This document shows, piece by piece, positions 22,766 through 33,981 of a stretch of 64,000 bases of DNA. Within the stretch, counting starts at the first letter, position 1. Each line of letters starts with the position of its first letter. Under the pieces are notes generated by a model. That model saw nothing but the letters and a program-made list of their open reading frames with translations. It was not told where the DNA came from and did not search any database. This stretch comes from Xiphydria camelus. Lineage: Eukaryota > Arthropoda > Insecta > Hymenoptera > Xiphydriidae. The position numbers were made by a program, and so were the translations under genes. The stretch lies in the NCBI GenBank assembly GCA_963678675.1, contig OY783199.1, positions 1,991,501 through 2,055,500 of the forward strand, in the 5' to 3' direction.

Positions 22766-25700
22766 GTTTGAATCGAAGTCAAACTTTAAACATTAAAAAA
22801 AAAAGAAATTAGTGCTCAGAAAAAAAACAAACACGTCTTATTAATAAGCACGAAAAGTATTAACGAATAAGCAAAAAAAATCGTGAACATGACATTGACA
22901 CCAGAGCCCCACCGGTGCCAACAGCCCGTAGGTACCTACGATCTACCGGTTGTAATGTCTACCGCCTTACATGTTTCCGCCTACCAGAAACAAATGCTCC
23001 CAGTGTACCTATACGTAAACATCTATAATAGATCATCGGAAGAAGACAATTCGGCGATATAGACCACGCGATTAATCTACGCGCGATTCCAAATTAATCC
23101 ACAAACGTTCGAAGGACACCCTATTCTGCTTCACGAATATACTTTTAGACACGTCAATCGCATCTTCGATGATAATCGCATCCCCCGAATGCGAGAGAGC
23201 CTGGTCTTGAATTCACCAGACACCCCGTCGTAGCCGCCGCGCTTTCGTCAGGATACCTACCCTCGTGCACCGTGTCACTCGATCACAGAACTATAATACG
23301 TGCGAAATAATCAACGACTCTCTCGCGAGTGGCACCACGTTCGTACGTTGCGTAAAACCAAAGGGGTGTGATCCTTGATCGGCGATGAGAACCAAAGTCG
23401 GCTTTTCCGGATCATCTACGTGGCATCGCCGAATGACGATCGTCGTCGGTCGGAAAAAGAGTATCCGTCGGCGCGAAGCTGGCTTCGCGAGTCTTACTTT
23501 TTGCGGACGAACGATGCCTCCTCATTCGCTCCACTCGCTCGATGCATTTGTGCAGCCGTGTCGTCGTCGATTCGATAACACTGTCCCTCGCACCTCGAGC
23601 GCCCCTCGACGGACGTCCGCACCAACCGAGACAAGGATAGATGAAGCCAATAAAGAATCGAGATCAAGAGCGCGAGCCGAGTCCCGTTGACCTCGAAACC
23701 GTGGCGGACTCACGACCGCGTACACGCGTACACACACGGGCGTATACCCTCGGGTCGATATTCGCTCCACCAATGGGAAACGTTCGACGCGATGCGGGTT
23801 GCATCGCTCGACGAGCCGGCAATTATTGTCACCGGCGGGCGAGAGGCCTACGACGTCATCTCGCACCCCATCGAAAGAACACAGGTTTTGATTTTTCTTT
23901 TTTTCTCATTACGAAGGACAATCGTCGACGACGGCTCGAACGACCGATCGTCGCATCGCGACTCTCGTCGAGCGCTCGTGCGTAAATTTCACCCTTACGC
24001 GACAATCGTGACAAATTTGGCAAACTTACCCACCTCTTGACTGGAAGCTCGAACGACAAACGAGTCCATGAACATTTTCAGGGAAAAGTTACCTAAGGGT
24101 CGCGACGCAGCTTTCAAGGGGTCGTGGAATGCACTCACTCTGTACAATGCGATACTTTTGTCCGTACACGCCCAGTTTCACCGATTTCCGCTCTGGAGAA
24201 AATCGAGATCGGTTCACCCGCGCGCTTTGAAATTACTGCCCAGAACGGAAGCGGCCATGCTACTGCCGATGAAATGCGACGCATCGCGACATCTCGCGGG
24301 TATGACAACAATTTGTGCCAGCTGACAGACGCCAGGTGACGCCGTGGTCAGGTATAGCGCATACTCGAGCATCGATGATTTCACCTCCTGTGTTGAGAGG
24401 ATGGAGAAACAAATTAATGGCATCTCTAGAGAATTACAACGTAGAGATACTCGAGTACATTGTCAAATGGCTATGCAATACATTCCATCTGTGAAGCCGA
24501 TAAAGAACTATCCGTCTACAATCTACAATGTAGATACATCGATGTATTTCGAACCCCAAAGAGGTACCGCTGCGCGGCGGGATATACTCGGCATGGCCCC
24601 CAACCGTCGCTGCGATTCACTTCGACCAGGGGCCATCCCCCGTGTCGTCTCTCGTCGGTCGACGCCGTTCCGCTCCGTGTGGAGCGTGAGTTGAAATATC
24701 GCAAATTACGTAAGATGGTCGGAATGGAGCAAACAATGGAAATACCGTTCCAAGGGACGCGCATTCGACATCTCGCCTTAGATTAATACGGGAAAGGGGG
24801 AAAATTAGTCGCGGTTGGCTGACTGTAGATACCGATCGTTTTGAACGCGATTCTCTCGCGCGACATCGCAGTCGGTATATAGCCCGAGGAGGCGCTCTCG
24901 ATATATCAGAATTCGAGTGCTACACGCAACGCGGTGATAACGTGACGCGCAGGCTTCCGAAATCTCGCCGCTTCACGGAAGAATCCTCGAACCACTTTAA
25001 CACTACTTGTAACGATGACGACTTTATTGCTTCGTGATAAAAATGACCATCTAACCAGTCATCGAGAATTGCGTTCAGTTCGATGATAACGGTTGTGTAT
25101 TTACAATTGATTCGGAAGATAAGGGATCCCCTGATATCGCGTCATTCGATCACGAATACGGATACATATAAATCGGGCTTGTGCCTATCTCCAAAAGGAA
25201 TTTTGTACATTCTCTTTGGATTAATTGGGGGGAGGGAGGGAGGAAGAGTAGTATATACCTAATGAAAAACTCCGTTCGAGTGCTACAGGTACATACATAC
25301 ATATATCGCATCGTTTATTGCGAATACGAGGACCGATCGTCGATGTACACGTGCATATGCCTACCGCGATACTCGAAATAACATTATCAAAGTAGTGTGT
25401 ACACGGGCTCGGCAGTCGCGACACAGACGCGGCTATATTTCACCGCGCCGGCTCACACCAACTTGGAACGAGATAAAATATGAATTCAATTGATACGCGG
25501 TAGAAACCGGTAATTCTCGGGGAAGGGAGGCGAGGTTTTCTCGATAACAATACGAGCCGCAGATCAGGGGTTTCTCTTCTAGTCAGTCCTCTCCCCGACG
25601 TATCCGATCACCGCTCGACGAGATGAGCGCCGCGACGCAAGGTACGTTTTCTCGACGTAACGTATCGAAGAATTTGACGAAACTATAGCATTCCGTACAC

Positions 25701-25894
25701 GATATAAATTACCGATTCGTGTCCCTTTCTTCGAGGTCGCGATTAACTCGGCGACGAGAAAATTAGTAGATAAGCAGATAGGTGTATGTACGTAAGTATA
25801 GATACCTACCGCCGTCCAACGAAAGATATAATCGCGGTACGCGCGCGAGATCTATCCTTGCCCAAAAAAAAATGCAATCACGAGCATCCACGAT
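22766..25894. other. No supported gene
   Basis: Several short open frames between 23.6 and 24.7 kb look somewhat protein-like, for example a frame ending in a possible donor at about 23884, but none joins to a neighbour in phase or resembles a family I know. Confidence 0.35.
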
Positions 25895-26275
25895 CGTCGG
25901 TCTTATCACGTAAGGGCGTATCTCAGTTTTGATGATTTCTCAGGAGAGCGATTTTAAATATTTTACGATTTTTCATTGTGAATAAGTCCCGCAATTATTT
26001 GTATAGCTTGGTGATTTTGTTTATGTATAAAATTATGCGCTTGAATGCCTTTTAAATCACACGTATCGGCCTATCCTAAGTTAGGCCTACTATACGTGAG
26101 ATTTAAATTTTGATTATTTTGAGATACGACGAAAAATGTATATGGGGAGCAAAAGTATAAAATGTTGAGGTACGCCGAGTCGTAAGATAAAAATATAAGG
26201 CTTAAGCAACCTATTGGCGGTCTTAATTCAATTTTCAAATTTTCTGACATACGCCCTTACGCGATAAGACCGACG
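25895..26275. mobile_element. DNA element with long terminal inverted repeats
   Basis: The left end CGTCGGTCTTATCACGTAAG GGCGTATCTCAG and the right end match as inverted repeats of about 32 bases with two or three mismatches. A second palindrome (around ATCGGCCTATCCTAAGTTAG, 26060-26110) lies near the centre. It is 381 bp with no coding capacity. The superfamily cannot be assigned from the ends. Confidence 0.65.
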
Positions 26276-27977
26276 GTGTGTACACGTTGATATACCTAAC
26301 TCGTGCAGAATCGAAACTGACCCCGTCGGCGTTGACGGCGCGTTTAAGACCTCCGAGCTCGCGGTGAACCGCGAATGGTCGTAAAAAGTCGAAGGTCGAT
26401 GGCGTCGACCCTGTTAATTAAGCGATATGCCGGCTACGTTCCCCGTATGCAGTAACCCGATTCGATGACAACTGACGCGATTTTGCCATCGTTCGAACAA
26501 TCCGTGTGCACGAGGAATTTAAAGTCCTCAACGCAACAACGTCGTCACTCGTCCCCGACCCGATTCTCCTGTAGGAAGTATCACCGTTATTATTTTCAAC
26601 CGTCACTTCTTAACCTTCGCGTCATTATTGGCGCGGTAAATTGGCCTCCTCTCTCCGAGTCCTCCCGACTGTTATTTTGGCGCTTCGATGAATCGAACGG
26701 AGCCGTCGTACCTGTCATGTGCCTCTGTATTATCGCCAACGGCTACAGACGCTCCTCTTTATGCACGACCGAGATACGCGCACGCGTACTCATACGTGCG
26801 GAAACGTCATCCCGTCAAAGTGTTCGCGCGACTGGAGTGGGCTCCTCGAAACCGCGCCGAACGAGACGACGCGGCGCGGGCGGTAAGCGCGAGCAAATGT
26901 TCACTCGAGGTCGCCACAGCGTGCGGTATTCGTTAATTGTTCGTTATTTCGAGGGGGGGACCGCGTTGGCCGATGGCAGCCTCGAGAGACGAGTATCTGC
27001 GGTCTTTTGGTTCGGAGAATCGTATTTGCCGCGGAACCGCGCGAACGTCGATTCGGCGAGATCGCGCAAAACGTTCGTTGTATCAGGAAAAGCCGTCGTG
27101 AAACCCGCAGATTTTGCTACGAAAGAAACGAGTTGTACGCGAGAGGAGCTTCGGGCGTGGCTCTCTTGGTTTTATTATTTTTCCACCGCCGTACTTACCG
27201 TATAAATATTTAAATAGCGAGGAGAGTGACGTTGAGAGGAAAACGCGCCAATTTTCCCCATCTCATCGGTTTTACGAACGACCGGATTTCGAGCGTCCGC
27301 CGTTGTCGTTCGATTGGTCTCGTATTGTACATAATATAATAGGTACGTGTGTCTGCGCGTACTTCCGATGCACGCGGTATATCCCGCAATTTTACGAGCA
27401 ATTGAAGACGCGCGAAGAAGCGTGCGCGATATGTTTTCCTCCTCTTCCTTTCCTCGCCGATACGCTCGATCCTTGGAATAACAATTCCTTCGGCCGCTGT
27501 TTGCAGATTGCGCAATATCGACAGAGATCGCACTCGACTCGATAATGCCGGATAATTTGAGCAAACAGTCGATATACTCGTATGTAGAAATACGCGGCAA
27601 TCGCGCGCCACAACAGCTTCCGATCTCCATGTCGATATCAGTGTCAACGCTGCGCCCCTGGAAACTTACCAGTACATAAGTACATCGCGGCTCCGTGTTA
27701 TCGATAATTTTGACGGAAAGGCCCGCGGGTAGACTTGACCTGATGCGAGCGAAGGAACGAAAATTTGTCGCGCGCTGCGAGTGCTCTGTGATAAATGTGT
27801 GCCGGGGGAGTGAGCGCGACGTCCTTGCCGATAGAAACGCGACGGAAACTGAACGCGGTGTACAGTGAACTCTTCCGCGTCGAGGAGCGTGGAACGTAGC
27901 TTAAGGCCTGCTGATATACGTCGCACACGTACGTATAGGTATAGAGCGAAAGATAACGGGGAATTTGCATTTTCGAA
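26276..27977. other. CLN3 upstream region
   Basis: The stretch is 5' flank of CLN3. A stop-free frame of 246 codons (26465-27205) is not supported as a gene. Any 5' untranslated exon of CLN3 was not identified. Confidence 0.35.
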
Positions 27978-30376
27978 ATGACGACCAAATCGTTAGCCGT
28001 GACGGAACCGTCCAAGGGGAGCCGGAATATCGAGGAGCAGTCGATTAAAAAAACGAGATGGAGGAATCTCGCCGCCTTTTGGATTCTCGGGCTGTGCAAC
28101 AATTACGGTTACGTGGTGATGTTGAGCGCGGCGCACGATATTTTGGAGAGCAAATTCGGTAGCTCGGTGAGTTTTCATTTTCATCGTCACATCGAGACCT
28201 GTCGGAGATCGAAGGAAGAAGAAAAAGGGAGGAAACAGTGCACGAATACAATCGAGTGTTCGTCGGAATGTCACTGAAATCTTGTTATCGATACGTCGGA
28301 CGATCTACTCGTTATTGACGTAGTCACTGGTCGGAATTGAAAAATTGTGTAGGTTGCGCGTCGCTCGGTGTAGATATATCCACATATTCGTTATCACGAA
28401 TATCGCAAGTCTCGTGCTTCGCGTCGCGTCGGATCGTTGCAATTTCACGCAACGTCATAACGCAAACGAAGCATCTATCCTTTGCGCATACATATTATGT
28501 ATACGCTATGCCACTGAACTTTGGCCTTGTGTTCGAAGAGTCGATGCTAGAAAAGGAGTTGATCTACGTATTTGTCATCGATACCGAGCGTCTTCTTCTT
28601 CTTCTTCTTCTCCGATTTCCGTCTCCGCCCCGACCATGTCGAAATAGCTGTAAGACGAACATCTACGAAGCGACAGTGACGGTTCCAATGCTCCGTTCAC
28701 GTATACTAGAAATGAAGTCGCCGCGGGACAGATTTTGTCTTATCGTTCGCCAGTCCTTTTTCGGATTTTTGGTTCTTTTCATTTTCGCGCACGTATCACC
28801 CGCTCGAGCGCAAATGGTCACCCCGATCCAAATTTATTAACAACTGTTCAGGATTCGCATGCTGACGCAGTGGAACTCGACTCGTCGAACTCGACGACCG
28901 CCCGATCGTGCAACACTCTCTCCACCGGTGCCATTCTTCTGGCCGATATTTTACCAGCCTTAGCGGTCAAATCGCTCGCGCCATTCCTTCCGTTCGTCGT
29001 TCAGTGAGTATACGAATAAGCGAAAGCTATCGATATCGAAGATACACGCACTCTACTCGAATATTTCACCGTCACGTGTCTATCGTTCAAATCGCAGCGT
29101 CCGAATGATTTCCTGTGTACTGCTGTCGGCGGCAGGCTTCCTCATGGTATCCTTCAGCACTACCGAATGGCTGGCCATTTTCGGAGTAGTCGTAACGTCC
29201 CTGTCTTCTGGTTTGGGAGAGGTAACGTTGCTCGGTTACTCGCATCGGTACAGCAAGTAAGAAGCGCCATCCTTCCGAAATCCGTCGTCGCGGGCTGTCA
29301 GTCAGCTCCCGCTCGTCGAGCTTAATCTTCGTCCCTGAAACTTGCTTTCGATCTCTAGAAACGTTATTTCGACGTGGTCCTCGGGAACCGGCGGTGCCGG
29401 AATCATCGGTGCGATCTCCTATGCCGGTCTCGCCATGTGGATGAACACCGAAGACACCCTGCTGACGATGCTAGTGGTGCCCGTTGTACAAGCCGTCACC
29501 TTTTGGATGCTCCTCGTACATCCGGTGCAAATCGACATCCCCTTTAAGCAGCGAGGAGCCGAAAGTCAAGAAGAAATTGTCGAAGCTCCGACCAAGAGAT
29601 TCCGGGAGAAACTGTCCATCGTACCTCGGCTGGTCGGGTACATGCTCCCGTTAGGCCTCGTGTACATGTTCGAATACTTCATCAATCAGGGATTGGTAAG
29701 CTGCAGATTGACAAACGACGAATTCCGATCCACTTTGACGATCAGGTTGCGATCTAATCGAAACTGTTCAGTTCGAACTCATCGAGTTTGAAGACATTTG
29801 GTTGACGCACGCACAGCAGTACCGATGGCTCCAGGTAGACTATCAAATAGGCGTATTCATCTCGAGGTCCTCCGTAAACATGGTGACCATCGATAAGATC
29901 TGGATAATGGCGGTTTTACAGGTGAGACGATAGACGCGCAACATTTCGCCCGTCATACGACCCGAATGTGACGCGATCCACTCCGGGTTTATCGCACGTA
30001 CAATCGATCAATCGATCGTCCTTTCATTTCCAGCTGGTAAACGTCGTCATCCTGACTTTCGAAACGTTGTATTATTACATACCGAGCATATGGATCGTTT
30101 TTGCGCTGGTACTGTGGGAGGGTCTTCTCGGGGGTGGAGCTTACGTGAATACTTTTTACAAGATGTCGAAAGAGGTGAACCGAGCGAAACGCGGATGTCG
30201 CGGCTTCGATCTCAGTGTCAAACGAATCGTTATTTCAGGTGCCGCCTGAAGAACGAGAATTCTCACTGAGCATGACTTCGATGGCAGACTCCATTGGTAT
30301 CGCTTTAGCCGGTTGGTCAGCCATGCCCGTGCATAACGCGATTTGCAAATTACCGCGGCCAACGCGACTGACTTGA
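27978..30376 (+). CDS. Cln3: CLN3 / battenin lysosomal membrane protein
   Basis: Multipass protein of lysosomal and endosomal membranes. The human orthologue is mutated in juvenile neuronal ceroid lipofuscinosis and has been tied to glycerophosphodiester handling. Seven exons join in phase: 27978-28166, 28852-29003, 29098-29256, 29359-29695, 29772-29921, 30034-30174 and 30239-30376, giving 421 residues against about 438 in human. Diagnostic segments are FWILGLCNNYGYVVMLSAAH, LLADILPALAVKSLAPF, SSGLGEVTLLGY, WSSGTGGAG, MFEYFINQGLFELI, HAQQYRW and WEGLLGGGAYVNTF. The first luminal loop has an NSTT glycosylation sequon. A GAGC tetranucleotide run follows the stop codon. The gene converges on the Bap55-like gene, with 723 bp between stop codons. 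Confidence 0.97.
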
Positions 30377-30402
30377 CGAGCGAGCGAGCGAGCGAGCGAA
30401 CG
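30377..30402. repeat. (GAGC)n tetranucleotide run
   Basis: About five GAGC units occur directly after the CLN3 stop codon, in its 3' untranslated region. Confidence 0.7.
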
Positions 30403-30730
30403 ATCGAGCGTTATCCTATTAGCGTATAAAAGTAGACCAAGTATCCCAGGCTATATTTTATACGACGAACGAGCTACGGTGTGATCGAGAGAAGAGCAGC
30501 GCCCGTGCGGGTTACGATGTCGGAATGCAAAAACACTGCTCTCCTGCTATTCTTGTGTATTTTCATGCATATATGTAGATATACATATATATATATATCG
30601 TCCGAGCGCCGCGATCGATTGGCGCGTATGAATGTTATTTAATTTGCATGGCTAAGTCGTATGCGAGTGCTGTGTGGAAGGATTAGAAAATGTCACGACA
30701 CCGCGCAGCTCTGTATACGCGCGCGCACCA

Positions 30731-30857
30731 GCCAGAGTTATGGGCGGGCAGTAGTCACGGTCCGTCATACATCCGCTGCCGTACTCACCGTTGCCGCGGC
30801 GAGGCTGTACGGCGGACTTACGACGGACCGTAACTACCGGCTGCCGCAACTCCGGCC
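30731..30857. repeat. Imperfect hairpin between convergent genes
   Basis: GTAGTCACGGTCCGTCATAC on the left pairs with the inverted right arm (GACGGACCGTAACTACCGG), and CTGCCGTAC with GTACGGCGG. Arms of about 50 bases are roughly 80% matched around a 22-base GC-rich loop. It could be an old MITE. It lies between the 3' ends of CLN3 and the Bap55-like gene. Confidence 0.55.
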
Positions 30858-30949
30858 CCGCTACTGGATTTCGGCATCTCCTCTGGGAAATATCCTTCTG
30901 ACCCTACGCAGGGGCCTCGAATCAGCTCGTACTTTCGAATTGCGTTCTT

Positions 30950-30955
30950 TTTATT
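30950..30955 (-). terminator. Polyadenylation signal AATAAA, Bap55-like gene
   Basis: AATAAA on the minus strand lies about 145 bases after the stop codon of the 31100-33420 gene. It is the nearest canonical signal. Confidence 0.5.
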
Positions 30956-31099
30956 CGTCGCTATGTACAATCGATGGCCATTTTGAATAGTAACTCAAAC
31001 GCGCGTTTCCTCTCGAGCGTATACCACCTCTATCTAGGTAGGTATAGATAGGAATTTCGACGTGAAAATTCATCGATACGATTCGAATTGCAATCGCGT

Positions 31100-33420
31100 C
31101 TACGCGCAACGATCCAGAATGAGCTTTCCGGATTCCTCGTACTCCTGGTGGGACAGCCACATCTGTTGAAAAGAGCCAAGCGAGCTCAAAATCGAACCAC
31201 CGATCCAAGCACCGTATCGACGCTCGCTCGAACTATTAGCACTTATAATCTTCAGTCTCATACTCTGTAACAAGCGCGGCGATACGTGTTGCCCTTTATT
31301 TTCTATCGGCGTCTCGAGAATGAGGGGGAAAGCGGATGAAATGTACTCGTAGTAGCGCGCGACGGAGATCAGAGGTTGACCGTGCCGTCCACTCTGTCCG
31401 AACCTGCGCCAAAATGGTACAGAAAAGGTGACGTATATACATAATTACCGGTGGAGTTTTGCTAGCTAAATCTCTGTTCAGTCGATCGCTGAAGCCCTGA
31501 AGGCAGGAATTGCCACCGGTCACCACCACGCTGCCGTACAGACTCTGAAATATAATAATAATTGTTTATCGTTTGAAGCCGATCGCCGGTAAATTTTGAT
31601 CACACCGTGAACTCATTGCAGACCTTTTCGACGGATATTTCTCCGCTGCTTATTGACTTTTCTTTTCCAATCGGTGGTAGGAAAATAATGTCGAAGCGAC
31701 CGTATGAGAAATTGAACATTACCCACCGGCCTGATGTCCATATCGCACATCCCGACGCTGGTGGTAACCAGTGGACCGATACCGAGGATACTCGCACCGA
31801 CCCCCTTGACGTTGCTCGGATCGAAGAGTGCCTCCGGTATCATGAGTCTGACCGAGCCAAAGTCTTCGTTGTATCCGGTGGGAAATTCGTAATGCTTCAT
31901 CGGTAGGGCGTTGGCGACGTCCTCGTCGTAAGGACTATCGGAAACTTGAAGGCAGTTCATTTGGAAGTCTTGCAGGACATCTCGGACTATGTGAGTTAAC
32001 CAGGAGGAGGTCGGCTGAGGCCCAGGTCTTCGTGTCCACCGCGGCGGTTCTCTTTCGCGGACCACGTCTGTCGCGAATATAGAAATGCCTGTCCAGATAT
32101 ACTCGTATAACGCGCGATACGTGCGATTGTACCTAATGCGCACTCGAATGCACTCGCTGCACCCCGGGGGTGGCGGGTGGATCGTCGATCGAAACGTGGC
32201 CTGTGCGTCGGGTGGACCGATCGAGAAAAATACTTCCTACTCGCGAAGCGTCGAAAGTTGACACGGTCTTGTCGTTCGAGTATGTGGATTGTGCGTATCT
32301 ATACACAGGTACCTGTATATTCTCAGATCGGATCGGTATAGCTACTTGCAAAAGGTCGGTCGGATCGATCAGCGTTTGGGAAATGAAGCACTGACAGCGA
32401 TTCGCCCCGCGCCGCGCCGCGCCGATCGACGGTACACTCGTCGATATACTACATATTATATTATCGTACCTACCCTTGTTAGCGACGAGACAAGCCGGGA
32501 TCAGTTCGATGTCCTTTTCTTCGAGAAATTGCTTGCACTGCATCGTGATAAAGTCACCGCCCAGAGGACTCTTGACGATTCCTTGGGTGATCACGTAGCC
32601 GTCGTGAACGGGAACCGCGCTGGTGTGAGTGGCACCGCTGTCGACCACCATGGCAGTCGACCTGCCATTGGCATAGGCCGCCAGTACCGCGTTCTTGCAA
32701 ATATACATAGCGGGTACGTTGAATTTCTCAAACATCAGCTCCAGGAGCTTCTCTCTCTTCAGTCTCGTGTTCCAGGGGCACTCGGTCAGCAGGACCGGGT
32801 GATGTTCCGACAGGGCGTACAGACGTTGCTTGTAGGTGTACTCGACCAGACGCTCGAACATCTCCCAATCCTCTATCATCCCGTCCTTCATCGGGCTGAC
32901 TATCTCCATGTCTGAAAGATCGCGGAGGGCGCGCGGTGCTCGGACGATGAAATTCTCGAAAATCCTATCGGAACCCGAGCGGAGCCAGGGTTCGTATACC
33001 CGTCCACCGCGGCGCGACGGGCATCACGCGACGACGTATAGTGGTTATGATTGAAGGTAAAACGATTACGCGCAAACCCGGCGTCGATCGAGAGCACTCT
33101 ACCTTTTCTGCGAACTTGTATGGCAGTGGTGTCGATGTTGAAGCGCCTCTTGGCCGCCGACTGGTCGCAATCCGGAAAATCCACGGGATCCTCCCATACT
33201 CCGAGGCTGGTCGGAATTTCGGCCTTTGGCGTGTCCTCACCGCCATAACCGACGCGAAGGCTTTGGTGACCGGTGTCGAAGATAACAGCACCGACCTCGT
33301 CTGCGATCGGGCCGTAAAACGGTTGAAGTCAGAGGAGTCGCGTTTCGCAAATCAAGAAATATACGTAGGTATTTGCAGGAGCGAACTACCCTTACCTCCA
33401 CCGTAAACACCACCGCTCAT
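31100..33420 (-). CDS. Bap55: Actin-like 6 (BAF53/Bap55) chromatin-remodelling subunit
   Basis: Nuclear actin-related protein of the SWI/SNF (BAF/Brahma) and INO80/TIP60-type complexes. Six exons join in phase: 33420-33396, 33300-33103, 32911-32474, 32067-31727, 31544-31449 and 31264-31100, giving 420 residues against about 429 in human ACTL6A. The N-terminus [13 protein letters not shown], the block [18 protein letters not shown], the nucleotide-fold motif [50 protein letters not shown] and the C-terminal [17 protein letters not shown] distinguish it from conventional actin and place it with ACTL6. The exon 3 donor is read as AAGG/GTAGGT, and the exon 1-2 junction restores GDEVG. Same orientation as the two genes to its right. 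Confidence 0.97.
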
Positions 33421-33981
33421 AGTACTTGACGGAGGGTGGATTTCTGGCGCATGCTCCCCGCGTTCTCGACGGGTGCGGGTCCATACCGTGTGATACCTAC
33501 TTGGAAAATAATCACTGGGGGGCGACCGTCGCGCGCGGCGATGCGTATCTGCCTAAATATACCGGCTTGGTTCTTAGCGGTTACGAAAGATAATGATAAT
33601 TATTTATCGGTCCCTTTTTTTTTTTGTCTTTGTACACCTATTTGCTTATGCGTACTAGAACAACTGCACGAGTGTACGTTTACGATGGCAAATTTTATTC
33701 GACGCGATACAAAAGAATATGGACACGCGGTACAGATAAGTTTCGATGCGCCTCGCGTATAAAAAAAAAACTCGAATTACTCTCGTTCGACTGAAGAAGA
33801 AAATTGGTTCGCGTCGCGCGAGCGCACTCGTATCGAAGGAATGATATTACGCAGGTTCGAAAATAAATGTAGGAATAAATAATCGTCATCCGCGCATCGG
33901 TGACGATGCGTTCTCGAAATACGTCGCTCCCCTTCAAGACGAAACGCCTCGCTTTTGTCGCGCGGGAAAAATCACGCGCTT
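33421..33981 (-). other. Short spacer between co-oriented genes
   Basis: The spacer holds the promoter side of the Bap55-like gene and the 3' untranslated region of the 33982-36289 gene. A minus-strand AATAAA at 33699-33694 is about 285 bases past the latter's stop codon. Confidence 0.5.

Noticed and set aside
23687..24694. Protein-like short frames on the plus strand
   Set aside because: Individual stretches look plausible, but their phases and splice sites do not connect, and the supposed donor GTTTTG at about 23884 is poor.
26465..27205. 246-codon plus-strand frame upstream of CLN3
   Set aside because: It has low-complexity basic composition, no recognised family and no link to CLN3 exon 1.
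31265..31448. Open frame past Bap55-like exon 5 resembling a terminal exon
   Set aside because: The true C-terminal residues (SMRLK ... [11 protein letters not shown]) are encoded at 31264-31100, so this interval is intron.
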